NCBI RefSeq assembly: GCF_002585305.1
Contig: NZ_NUNF01000026.1
Location: 14,922-78,921 of the forward strand
Direction of reading: 5' to 3'
DNA length: 64,000 nucleotides
Source of the DNA: Bacillus sp. AFS037270
GTDB taxonomy: Bacteria; Bacillota; Bacilli; Bacillales_B; DSM-18226
Shown: positions 25,547-34,351 of the stretch, piece after piece
Layout: each line of letters begins with the position of its first letter
Position numbering within the stretch: position 1 is the first letter of the stretch
The notes under the pieces: model-generated
The model's database searches: none
Seen by the model: only the letters and a program-made list of their open reading frames with translations
Told to the model about the DNA's origin: nothing
Made by a program: the position numbers and the translations under genes

Positions 25547-26440
25547 TTAAACTTTTAAAAACTTACGTACGGACATGACACTGCCCCAAACACCTATTAA
25601 GGCACCCATTAGAATTAATATGCCTGAAAGTTGATAGACAAATGGGTCAAATGGCAATACCTTAATAAAAGTCCCTTGAAGCTTAGGTCCTAAATAATCA
25701 TAGGCACGATAGTAGGCAATCGAAATCAGTACAATCGGTAAAATGGAACCAACAATTCCGAGCCATAGACCTTCTAGGAAGAACGGCCAGCGTATAAAGG
25801 TATTCGTTGCTCCTACTAATCTCATAATCTTAATTTCTCTTCGTCTCGCAATAATCGTAATCTTAATCGTATTCGAGATTAAGAAAATAGCCGTAAAGAA
25901 TAAGCCAATGACAAGAACTATCCCAACATTTCGAGCCGCATTGATAAACTTAAATAATTTTTCAACCTTGCCCTGACCGTATTTAACCTTTGCGACAAAG
26001 TTGTCTTTTTCAATCTGCTTCGCCACTTTCATCGTATCAGCAGGGTCTTTCGTCTTGACGATAAAGACATCATTTAGCGGATTATCTTGTTCAAAAAGCT
26101 TAAACGCTTTTCCGTCCTCACCAAGATTTTTTACTAGATTATCTAATTCCTTTGTTTTCGGCGAGAATTCGATACTTTTTACTTCTGGGATACTAGCAAT
26201 CTCATTTTTTAACGTTTGCTGATTTTGTTGATTAGCAGCCACATCGATATGAACACGGATTTCTACATCCTCTTCAATCGTTTGGGCCACTCGGTTAAGA
26301 TTCATCATAATGGCGTAAAAGACACCGACTAGGATTAGTGTAACGGTAACGGCACCAATGGATGCAAAAGTCATCCAGCCGTTTCTCTTAATGCTTTTTA
26401 AACTCTCACGGGCGTGACGGCCAATTGTTCTAATTTTCAT
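25547..26440 (-). CDS. ftsX: Cell-division ABC transporter permease FtsX
   Basis: A 297-residue permease with four helices (TM1 about 22-43, TM2-4 in 170-297) and a large extracellular loop (about 45-165). The start MKIRTIGRHARESLKSIKRNGWMTFAS matches B. subtilis FtsX. The ATG at 26440 overlaps the end of ftsE by 11 bp and has AGAGGTGAC upstream; an in-frame upstream extension would be spurious. With FtsE it activates a cell-wall hydrolase, probably the M23 protein encoded next. Confidence 0.93.
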   Translation of the reverse strand: MKIRTIGRHARESLKSIKRNGWMTFASIGAVTVTLILVGVFYAIMMNLNRVAQTIEEDVEIRVHIDVAANQQNQQTLKNEIASIPEVKSIEFSPKTKELDNLVKNLGEDGKAFKLFEQDNPLNDVFIVKTKDPADTMKVAKQIEKDNFVAKVKYGQGKVEKLFKFINAARNVGIVLVIGLFFTAIFLISNTIKITIIARRREIKIMRLVGATNTFIRWPFFLEGLWLGIVGSILPIVLISIAYYRAYDYLGPKLQGTFIKVLPFDPFVYQLSGILILMGALIGVWGSVMSVRKFLKV

Positions 26441-27116
26441 AACCGTAGTCACCTCTTTGCTCATCGCGAACAATCTTGCCGCCTTCAATAGCAATAACGC
26501 GATGTTTTAATGTATTTACGATCTCTCTGTTATGAGTTGCCATCACAACAGTTGTTCCTCGATTATTGATTTCTTCAAAAATCTTCATGATTTCCCATGA
26601 TGTTTCCGGGTCAAGGTTACCAGTTGGCTCGTCCGCAATAACAACTTTTGGAGAGTTCACAATCGAGCGGGCAATTGAAACACGCTGTTGTTCACCACCG
26701 GACAGCTCTGTTGGCAGCATTTTAATTTTATGCTTTAAACCAACAAGGTCGAGTACTTCCATTACTCGCTTGCGGATAAATTTTGGCTGGGCCTCAATTA
26801 CCTCAAGTGCAAATGCCACATTTTCATACACCGTTAGGGATGGAAGGAGTTTGAAGTCCTGGAAAACGACGCCTAAATTCCGTCTAAACAGTGGCACTTT
26901 TTTCATTTTTAATTTGGCAAGGTTAACGCCATTCATCGTGATCGTTCCTGTAGATGGTACTTCTTCACGATACATCATTTTAATGAAGGTCGACTTACCG
27001 GCACCACTTGGACCAACAACGTAGACAAATTCGCCTTGATTAATTTTGACATCTATACCATTTATAGCTGTTACACCATTCGGATACTTCTTATATACAT
27101 CTTGTAATTCGATCAT
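26430..27116 (-). CDS. ftsE: Cell-division ABC transporter ATPase FtsE
   Basis: A 228-residue ABC ATPase with Walker A GPSGAGKS (about 35), Q loop, signature LSGGEQQR (about 139) and Walker B VVIADEPTGNLD (about 158). It pairs with FtsX to drive conformational changes across the membrane; it does not transport a known solute. Gene order ftsE-ftsX after cccB is as in B. subtilis. Confidence 0.95.
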   Translation of the reverse strand: MIELQDVYKKYPNGVTAINGIDVKINQGEFVYVVGPSGAGKSTFIKMMYREEVPSTGTITMNGVNLAKLKMKKVPLFRRNLGVVFQDFKLLPSLTVYENVAFALEVIEAQPKFIRKRVMEVLDLVGLKHKIKMLPTELSGGEQQRVSIARSIVNSPKVVIADEPTGNLDPETSWEIMKIFEEINNRGTTVVMATHNREIVNTLKHRVIAIEGGKIVRDEQRGDYGYEN

Positions 27117-27346
27117 TTATTATCACCTATATTGGAAGTTAGTTCGAATAAAATTCGACAATAATCTTCGTATTTTTTACACAATGGACCAAAATAACAA
27201 ACAATATGTGCATAATCTCGCATGTTTTTATTATAACATCATAATTCGCTAAAAAAAGTGGTAATTGTATTACAGTTTCTTTTCAATCAAAAAACAAAAC
27301 TTGACAAAATTTTCACTATTCTCAACTTATTCATCTAAATTTGCAA

Positions 27347-27383
27347 ATAAAAAACGCCCTGTTTATCGTAACAGAACGTTTTC
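27347..27383 (-). terminator. Terminator after cccB
   Basis: On the minus strand AACGTTCTGTT and AACAGGGCGTT form a stem with a six-base loop, followed by TTTTTT. Confidence 0.85.
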
Positions 27384-27392
27384 GTATATTCC

Positions 27393-27740
27393 TTATTTTT
27401 TCGCTGCAAGCCATGTTGCCATGGTTTCAGCATCATCGCCGGTTACCACTTTTGCCGGCATTCCGCCTGATTTACCGTTTTTAAGTATGTCTAGAATTTC
27501 ATCTTTTGAATACTTTGAGCCAACCTTCGTTAAGTTTGGTCCCATCGCACCCTTCATATCGCCGCCGTGACAGCTAGAGCACTTTTGATCGTAGATCTTT
27601 TGGGCATCACCTGCATTTGAGGTTTCCGTTGTACCGCCGCCATTATCTTTTGACGTATCCTTGTTGTCACCGCCGCCACAAGCTGCAAGTCCCATCACAA
27701 GAGAGGTTCCAAGTAATAGGGTTAACAATTTCTTCATCAT
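27393..27740 (-). CDS. cccB: Cytochrome c-551, membrane-anchored lipoprotein
   Basis: A 115-residue lipoprotein cytochrome. The signal ends in a lipobox (GLAAC, about residue 21), followed by a Gly/Asp/Thr-rich linker and one haem domain with CSSCH (about 55) and a distal Met near GGMPAKV (about 93). CccB carries electrons between the bc complex and oxidases on the outer face of the membrane. The ATG at 27740 has AGGGGGT seven bases upstream. Position between ftsE and the YitT gene matches B. subtilis. It may also feed the multihaem cluster, which is speculation. Confidence 0.92.
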   Translation of the reverse strand: MMKKLLTLLLGTSLVMGLAACGGGDNKDTSKDNGGGTTETSNAGDAQKIYDQKCSSCHGGDMKGAMGPNLTKVGSKYSKDEILDILKNGKSGGMPAKVVTGDDAETMATWLAAKK

Positions 27741-27793
27741 CACATTACCCCCTTTTAAGTAAATGTTTCCATCAATGTACTATTATACCAATC

Positions 27794-28660
27794 CTATGCG
27801 CGTTTGAAACCTTCACCAAGCACCTCGGCAGCGTCCATAACAATCACGAATGCAGATGGGTCAAGGGTTTTGACCAAATGTTTCAATTTTGTGAACTCCG
27901 TTTGATCTACCACGCACATGAGCACTGGCCGTTCATGGTCTGTAAAACCACCATATGCTGATAGTTTTGTCACTCCACGGTCAATTTTATTCAGGATTCC
28001 CTCACGAACTTCATCTTGGTTATTCGTAATGATCATAGCCATTTTTGAACCGTTAAATCCTACCTGAACAAGGTCGATCGTTTTACTTGTTACAAATAGG
28101 GCAATTAACGCATACAATCCTTTTTCAATATCAAAGACAGCCGCAGCTGTAAGAACAATCAACCCATCGATCATGACAACGCATCTGCCAAGGGTAAAAC
28201 CGGTATATTTATTGATGATTTGAGCAGCTACATCGGTGCCGCCAGTGGAGCCATTTCCTCGGAAAACAATTCCAAGCCCAAGTCCTACGCCTATTCCTCC
28301 AAATAATGCTCCAAGAAGGGCATCATGTGTCCAAGGTTCAAGATGTTTCGTCAGAAAAACAACAAATGGAAGAAAGATGGTTCCGGCAAGAGTTTTCACA
28401 CCGAATTGTTTTCCTAAAAAGGAAACACCAGCAATAAATAACGGAATATTAAAGGCCCATTGAACATAGGCTGGTTCCCATCCAAATACGCCCTTTAAAA
28501 TGGTACTAATTCCGCTTACTCCACCTGAAGCGACTTGGTTTGGGAGCAAAAACACATTAAAGGTTATGGCGATGATTGCCGCTCCTATTAACACGAGAAT
28601 ATATTCAAACGCCACTCTCAGTTTCGGATAGGTTTGTGTTAGGTTGTTAAATACGTTCAT
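27794..28660 (-). CDS. YitT family membrane protein (YvjA-like)
   Basis: A 288-residue protein: five to six helices with LLPNQVASGGVSGISTIL and GIVFRGNGSTGGTDV motifs, and a C-terminal DUF2179 domain (about 220-280). It corresponds to B. subtilis yvjA by position. The biochemical role of YitT proteins is not established. Monocistronic. Confidence 0.85.
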   Translation of the reverse strand: MNVFNNLTQTYPKLRVAFEYILVLIGAAIIAITFNVFLLPNQVASGGVSGISTILKGVFGWEPAYVQWAFNIPLFIAGVSFLGKQFGVKTLAGTIFLPFVVFLTKHLEPWTHDALLGALFGGIGVGLGLGIVFRGNGSTGGTDVAAQIINKYTGFTLGRCVVMIDGLIVLTAAAVFDIEKGLYALIALFVTSKTIDLVQVGFNGSKMAMIITNNQDEVREGILNKIDRGVTKLSAYGGFTDHERPVLMCVVDQTEFTKLKHLVKTLDPSAFVIVMDAAEVLGEGFKRA

Positions 28661-28937
28661 ACCCAGATTCTCCTCTATTTTCTATCTAAATCTGAAAGTG
28701 AGTATAGCATTTCATAAATATTGGTGTAAATGGCATTAAGTTAACGTGGTAAAGTGGTAATAAAGTGAAACTCCCTGAGGTGAATTTCATTAGCTAATTG
28801 TAGCTTTTGCCTTTATTTGTGTTTTCATGAGAGGTATTAATTCAATATTCATTTTGAGCATAGTTCCTGGAGATTCCCCAGCTTACTTTACTGGCGCATG
28901 GCGGCCAGTTTCTGGCGGATACCAACTATTTACCGGC

Positions 28938-28976
28938 AAAAAAGCCTTTGCTGAGCAAATCGGCAAAGGCTTTTTC
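28938..28976. terminator. Terminator after prfB (bidirectional shape)
   Basis: AAAGCCTTTGC and GCAAAGGCTTT arms around an 11-base loop, with T runs on the minus strand and also on the plus strand. Confidence 0.9.
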
Positions 28977-28980
28977 ATGA

Positions 28981-30082
28981 TTATGAAATTCGTGAACGCA
29001 AATAAGCATTAATGAATTGATCTAAATCTCCGTCCATAACCCCCTGCACATTTCCACTTTCCGTATTCGTCCGATGGTCTTTTACCATGGAATAAGGATG
29101 GAAGACATAGGAACGGATTTGGCTTCCCCAGCCAATTTCCTTCTGTTCGCCGCGGATTTCCAAAAGTTCTTGCTCCTGACGCTCAATTTCCCGTTGATAC
29201 AGCTTCGCTTTTAACATTTTCATCGCCGACTCACGGTTTTTAATCTGTGAACGTTCCGATTGGCAGGTAACGACAACTCCTGTTGGAAGGTGGGTAATCC
29301 GGACCGCCGAATCTGTTGTGTTGATATGCTGTCCACCTGCACCCGTTGCACGGTACGTATCAATTTTTAAATCCTCCGTACGGACTTCGACCTGAATTTC
29401 TTCATTAAATTCAGGCATGACTTCACAGGAAACAAACGAGGTATGACGTCGCCCTGAAGCGTCAAATGGCGAAATCCGAACAAGCCGGTGAACCCCTTTT
29501 TCTGCTTTCAAATAGCCATAAGCATTATGGCCTTTAATCGACAATGTGACACTCTTGATCCCTGCTTCATCACCGGGGAGATAGTCAAGTGTTTCCACTT
29601 TAAAGCCCTTCTTTTCCGCCCAGCGGGTATACATCCGCAGCAGCATCGAGCCCCAGTCCTGTGATTCCGTCCCGCCGGCACCAGGATGCAGCTCAAGAAT
29701 GGCATTATTTTTATCATATTCCTCACTTAAAAGGAGCTGAAGTTCAAACTGATTTAAACGGCTTGTTAATTGTTCCAGCTCTTCTTCGAGCTCTGCCCTT
29801 AATTCCTCATCATTTTCTTCTTTGACAAGTTCGTAGGTTAGTTCGAGATTCTCATAGGAGTCATTTAACTCCATGAACTCGTTCACTTGATCCTTTAAAG
29901 CATTTGCCTCGCTGATAACGGTTTGCGCCTTTTCCTGATTATTCCAAAAATCAGGATGAAGCATTTCATCATCTAGCTCGGCAATTCTGGCTTCTTTATT
30001 TTCAAGGTCAAAGAGACCCCCTAAAGTCCGCTAATGTCTTAGCTGTTTTCTCAAGCTCATTCCGAATTTCTGCTAATTCCAT
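28981..30082 (-). CDS. prfB: Peptide chain release factor 2, programmed +1 frameshift
   Basis: Two frames join into a 366-residue RF2, the usual length. The first 24 or so codons run from the ATG at 30082 to an in-frame TGA at 30008-30010; the remainder continues in the +1 frame. The site is the classic AGGGGGTCTCTTTGAC: an SD-like AGGGGG, a slippery CTT and a UGA that RF2 itself reads, so low RF2 promotes the shift (autoregulation). The GGQ catalytic motif ([12 protein letters not shown]) is present. The TGA here is therefore not selenocysteine. In B. subtilis secA directly precedes prfB; here 10.5 kb separate them. Confidence 0.96.
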
Positions 30083-30380
30083 TTTCTTCACCTCTATAAA
30101 AATTAATCCGTTATGTTGTTTAAATTAGTCAGTCCCTATCCATTATAGCGTGTTAACCTAAATAAATTCAAAATTTGGCCATTCATCCCTATTATTTTTC
30201 ATAAATCACTCCATTACAAATCATAAAATTCCATTAAATATCCTTAGTATTTATATATTTCATTGTGTCAAAGATGGTACTATTAAATAGGAACAATCCG
30301 GATTTTAACTAGAAACTCATACATAAATAAATAACTAACTACAGTACGGGAGCCAATTTATTGAGAAGGAGCAAAGGCGA

Positions 30381-32315
30381 ATGGAGAAAATAAATCGTAA
30401 TGAACCTTGTCCTTGCGGGAGTGGAAAAAAGTATAAAAAGTGCTGCGGAGCGAATGACGCTATTTCCATCACTGAGGTGCTTGTCAATGAAATAGAGGAA
30501 CTGCAAAAACAGTTCCTCCATTTTGCTTACTATCACTTTGGTCATGAAATGGCTGAGGATTTTGAACTGCTTGAAGAGATGCTAGACATCGAAACAGACC
30601 AAGAACGGGAATTCTATGAAATGATTCATTCCGTATGGTTTTCCTTGTTTGAAGAGTTGGATGATGGGGAAACAATTATAGAAAAATTCATTCGTGCCGA
30701 AGCTGGAAAAATGAAACGTCCTAAATTAAGACATATTTTACAAACATGGACGGATGCAAGAACCATCGCCGGGAAAGTTTTGTCTGTCGACAATAACACG
30801 CTGACAATTGAAGACGGCTTCACATCGGAACAACTTGAGACCATTAATTTAACAGACTTCATTCAAGTAAAAGAAGGCTCGTTTTTTACGGGGATTCTGC
30901 TCCCATTTGAACATCAATATGTATTTTTCCCGGCACCATTAGAACTAGAGGGGCTCAAACCAGAGCTTGCTATTTCCTACATCGAGGATTGCAGTTTTGA
31001 GGAAGAGTACGACACACCTCAAGAGTATATGACAAATCTTTTTATGTTGGTGCTAAGCGAGCTGCCAATGGTTGGCGGTTTAGTGGAAGTCGACCAAATG
31101 GATTGGCCCGCTCCTATTTACAAGGAAGTAGCAGATCTTTTTAAGGACAAGCTGCAAATGCAGCTGCCGCCACAAGTCTTAGATACAGGCTTGATTCTTT
31201 GGCATCATTTTTGTCAAAAAAAACAAAAGCGAATCCAAAATCCAAATATATATGTAGCCGCGCTTCATTATTTATTGGCAATGGTTGCTCCAATAGAACA
31301 ATTTACTCAAAAGGATCTAGCTAAACAATATGGAGTTTCCGCCGGAAGTATTTCCTCGGTTGTATCTGATTTAGAATTCGAATTAGCAGAGGAAATGGCT
31401 GAGTTAATCGGAATCCTCTATGGGGAAGATGATACAATTGAGACACCTCTCGTTCAAATAGCACCTGTGATAGAATTCCCTGCAAATAAAGCGGCTCAAG
31501 ATGCGAAGAAAACGGATAGCACCTCTACTGTTAAGACACTCCCAAGTGCTGCAGATAAGCACACGAAGAAAACCAACGTGCGAAAAGTATCAAGGCGTGA
31601 TGAGGAACATGCACGCAACTTGATTTATGACGCCTTCCAAACTGATGGTAAGCAGCGGTATAAATTGGCAGAAGAAGCGTTAAAGCTGAATCCGAATTGT
31701 GTTGACGCCTACGTGATTCTTGCCGAAAAAACTAAGAGCTTAGAGGAAGCGATATTATTATATGAAAAAGGAATTCAAGCCGGCGAGCGAGACCTAGGTA
31801 AGAACTTTTTCAAGGAGAACAAGGGTTATTTTTGGGGATTGCTCGAAACAAGACCATTCATGCGGGCAAAACTTCATTATGCCGAGGCCCTTTCGGTTCA
31901 GGGTAAAGTAGCAGAGGCAGCCCGGCAATACGAAGAATTGCTTGAATTAAACCCAATGGACAACCAGGGTGTCCGTTTCTCCTTATTTGTTGCTTATATG
32001 GATTTGGGTGAGTTTAAAAAGGCTCATGGTATTCTTAAAGAATATGAAGAAACGACTGCTCAGAACCTATATAACCGGCTATTATTGGAATTATGTGAGC
32101 ATGGTTTTACAGCTAATGCCGAGATGCTCTTGAAAGGTGCTAAAAAGGAAAACAAGTTTGTGATTCCTTATTTAACCGGCAAAAAACGATTGCCTGCCTA
32201 CCCTCCTGATTTTTATGGTGTTGGGGATGAAAACGAAGCGATTGTTTATGCGGATATGCATTTGCATTTGTGGAAGAAAGTTGATGGGTTGGAGAAGTGG
32301 TTGAAGGGGAAATAA
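30381..32315 (+). CDS. SEC-C zinc-motif / TPR protein
   Basis: A 644-residue soluble protein. The N-terminus is a SEC-C motif ([17 protein letters not shown], about 6-22), nearly identical to the tail of SecA encoded 8.7 kb away. A central region includes a possible HTH ([20 protein letters not shown], about 313-333). The C-terminal third (about 410-610) has tetratricopeptide-like repeats ([39 protein letters not shown]), similar to the ST7-like TPR region of other SEC-C proteins. It is transcribed alone, divergent from prfB, and ends in a strong terminator. SEC-C domains bind Zn or Fe and can contact SecB or ribosomes. Function unknown. Confidence 0.8.
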   Translation: MEKINRNEPCPCGSGKKYKKCCGANDAISITEVLVNEIEELQKQFLHFAYYHFGHEMAEDFELLEEMLDIETDQEREFYEMIHSVWFSLFEELDDGETIIEKFIRAEAGKMKRPKLRHILQTWTDARTIAGKVLSVDNNTLTIEDGFTSEQLETINLTDFIQVKEGSFFTGILLPFEHQYVFFPAPLELEGLKPELAISYIEDCSFEEEYDTPQEYMTNLFMLVLSELPMVGGLVEVDQMDWPAPIYKEVADLFKDKLQMQLPPQVLDTGLILWHHFCQKKQKRIQNPNIYVAALHYLLAMVAPIEQFTQKDLAKQYGVSAGSISSVVSDLEFELAEEMAELIGILYGEDDTIETPLVQIAPVIEFPANKAAQDAKKTDSTSTVKTLPSAADKHTKKTNVRKVSRRDEEHARNLIYDAFQTDGKQRYKLAEEALKLNPNCVDAYVILAEKTKSLEEAILLYEKGIQAGERDLGKNFFKENKGYFWGLLETRPFMRAKLHYAEALSVQGKVAEAARQYEELLELNPMDNQGVRFSLFVAYMDLGEFKKAHGILKEYEETTAQNLYNRLLLELCEHGFTANAEMLLKGAKKENKFVIPYLTGKKRLPAYPPDFYGVGDENEAIVYADMHLHLWKKVDGLEKWLKGK

Positions 32316-32347
32316 AAAACGAGAGGGAAAACCCTCTCGTTTTTTTA
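32313..32347. terminator. Bidirectional terminator
   Basis: ACGAGAGGG-AAAA-CCCTCTCGT with A/T runs on both sides, between the convergent SEC-C gene and the 8-haem cytochrome gene. Confidence 0.95.
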
Positions 32348-34087
32348 TGGAGCTATTACTTCTGACGCTCCCGTCGTTGGTTTACCTTCATCGACTGGTG
32401 TTGAACTAGTATCCGTCTGCTGTGAACTAGTATCAACTGATGCTGAGCCGGAATCAGTCGTTGTTGTACCAGAACCAGAAGTTGTTGTACCAGAACTGGA
32501 CGATGGTGTATCACCAGTATCTGTTTGTGAATTGGTACTTGCCGTCGGTTCAATCGCTGTTGAAGAATCTGGTGTACTTGATTCTGCTGTTCCAGTCGTT
32601 GTACTAGATGGAGTTGCTGCTACAGGATCGGATAATGGGACAGACTTTGGTCCATGGGCAGCACTTAGTATTCGGTCTTGATTTAAACCACCTGTTCCGT
32701 GACACACTGAGCAGGCTGCTGTCTGACTAGGATGATTCTCTGGACTAGGTAACTTCGCTGTTACACCGTATAAAGAGGTAGAACCATTATGGCATTTCAT
32801 ACAAAATTGTTTTTCTGTATTTACATCCCAATCTTTTATATCACCCGTGAATGTAAATCCACCTGTTGGATTGTCGTGACCAAATGTACTTTTCAAGAGA
32901 AATGAATTATTCGAACCATGTGTCTCATGACATTCAGCACAAGGCAAGAAACCTTGTAATTTACTGCCGTCTTGTGCTGTAATCGAATGCTGTGTTGTTA
33001 CCCCATCAGTATAGTATTTTTTTATATCGGTATGACAAGAGAGACATAACGAATAATCATCCATGCTGCCGCTTGCAGTTAATGATTTTTTATACTGGAG
33101 GAACTCATAATAACCGTTCAAAAAGGTTTTCGTGTCAAAGATACTCTTAGTTGTACTAGATAACGTATCCAGCACAGTATATTCTTCATGACAATTTATA
33201 CAAGAGGTTTCTATACTATCTACTTTCAAAGTAGTTAATCCTCTTTTATTAAGGTCTTCTGTTTTGTGATTATATACATAATGGTCTTTCAATAGATTAG
33301 GATTATCTTTACTCCAATCCAGGTGTGGGTTATGACAAGTGGTACAGGAAGCTTGTTGGGTTTTGTCCACTCCAGCCGTATGGTGATTTTTACTATCACG
33401 ATTATCAATTGCCGGTGCATTGATGGTTCCATCGTGACATGCCATACAATAGTTCTGCGTGGCATCGTCACTTGGTTTTACTTCAAGGGTATCTGTTGAC
33501 CCTTTATGGGTACTGTGACAAGTCGAACACATATTAGTATTTAAGGTGTAATGACCGTGCGGATTGGAACTTGTTTGATGAGAATCATCGTCAAAATCCT
33601 CCCATTCAGTATTTGTCCTCGTGGTAAATTTGAATGATTTTTTATTTATTTTATTTATTGCTGGGTCACCTATTGAGCTAGGATCAATGCTTGCAATAAA
33701 GGATTGGTTTAGCTTAAAGTCATCATCTGGGTCAAAGGTGATACTATAAGCAAACATACCCGGAATTTCAAGGTTATTTAATGTTGTTGTCCCTGTAATT
33801 TCTGTATTACCCTGCATCACTTTAATAGCTTTATCCTTATCTATTTGGAGAATAGGATTTTGATCCACAATAGTAAATTTTATCTTAGCATTTTTAGGGA
33901 TATTGGTTAAATCCTCGCCATATTGTACCGTATTATCTGGGAATACAATCCCTGTTTCAGATATATCATCTGCAAAGACCACATTACTCAGAGAGATGAA
34001 TGCGCAGCCTATCAATAAAAATAATAAAATCAATAAACCATTAGCAGATACCTTTTTATACCTTGTGATAGGATTCATTCGTTTCAT
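32345..34087 (-). CDS. Exported octahaem c-type cytochrome, surface type
   Basis: A 580-residue exported protein with eight CXXCH motifs (CSTCH, CMACH, CTTCH, CINCH, CLSCH, CAECH, CMKCH, CSVCH). It has a signal sequence (about 10-40), an Ig-like/SbsA-like N-terminal domain (about 42-155), the haem region (about 165-475) with several doubled-CXXCH pairs (CxxCHxxH spacing), and a Thr/Ser/Gly-rich low-complexity tail (about 490-580). The tail looks like a wall-spanning or glycosylated stalk; there is no LPXTG or C-terminal helix. Last gene of the cluster, following the 6-haem gene after a terminator, so it may have its own promoter. Likely extracellular electron carrier or reductase. Confidence 0.88.
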   Translation of the reverse strand: MKRMNPITRYKKVSANGLLILLFLLIGCAFISLSNVVFADDISETGIVFPDNTVQYGEDLTNIPKNAKIKFTIVDQNPILQIDKDKAIKVMQGNTEITGTTTLNNLEIPGMFAYSITFDPDDDFKLNQSFIASIDPSSIGDPAINKINKKSFKFTTRTNTEWEDFDDDSHQTSSNPHGHYTLNTNMCSTCHSTHKGSTDTLEVKPSDDATQNYCMACHDGTINAPAIDNRDSKNHHTAGVDKTQQASCTTCHNPHLDWSKDNPNLLKDHYVYNHKTEDLNKRGLTTLKVDSIETSCINCHEEYTVLDTLSSTTKSIFDTKTFLNGYYEFLQYKKSLTASGSMDDYSLCLSCHTDIKKYYTDGVTTQHSITAQDGSKLQGFLPCAECHETHGSNNSFLLKSTFGHDNPTGGFTFTGDIKDWDVNTEKQFCMKCHNGSTSLYGVTAKLPSPENHPSQTAACSVCHGTGGLNQDRILSAAHGPKSVPLSDPVAATPSSTTTGTAESSTPDSSTAIEPTASTNSQTDTGDTPSSSSGTTTSGSGTTTTDSGSASVDTSSQQTDTSSTPVDEGKPTTGASEVIAP

Positions 34088-34255
34088 CTCTTTTTCTGTT
34101 AATTTAGTTATGTTGGATATGTTACTTCAATTATCAATAATGTTTATAAGTCAATTATAGCAATGATGACGCGGCTATTTGGGGCGGAAATAGAGCAATT
34201 TTTTGACAAATTTCCGACAAGAGAGGATAATAGAAGGATTATGGTAAAATCCATA

Positions 34256-34296
34256 AAAACAAGGTAACAATATTACTATTGCTACCTTGTTTTTGG
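34256..34296. terminator. Strong hairpin terminator between the two surface cytochromes
   Basis: AAACAAGGTA and TACCTTGTTT arms with an inner CAATA/TATTG pairing, followed on the minus strand by A/T-rich sequence. It lies about 55 bp past the 6-haem gene stop codon. Confidence 0.85.
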
Positions 34297-34351
34297 GGTA
34301 TATCACTTTTCTTTCGGTCATCAAATATTGGCAGATATTTGGTGACTTTTT

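Noticed and set aside
28827..29012. 61-codon plus-strand frame between the YitT gene and prfB
   Set aside because: No RBS, overlaps the prfB terminator and the 3' end of prfB; no resemblance to a protein family.
30008..30010. In-frame TGA in prfB as a possible selenocysteine codon
   Set aside because: It sits in the standard RF2 programmed-frameshift context (AGGGGG, CTT TGA C), and the downstream gene continues in the +1 frame, not the same frame.
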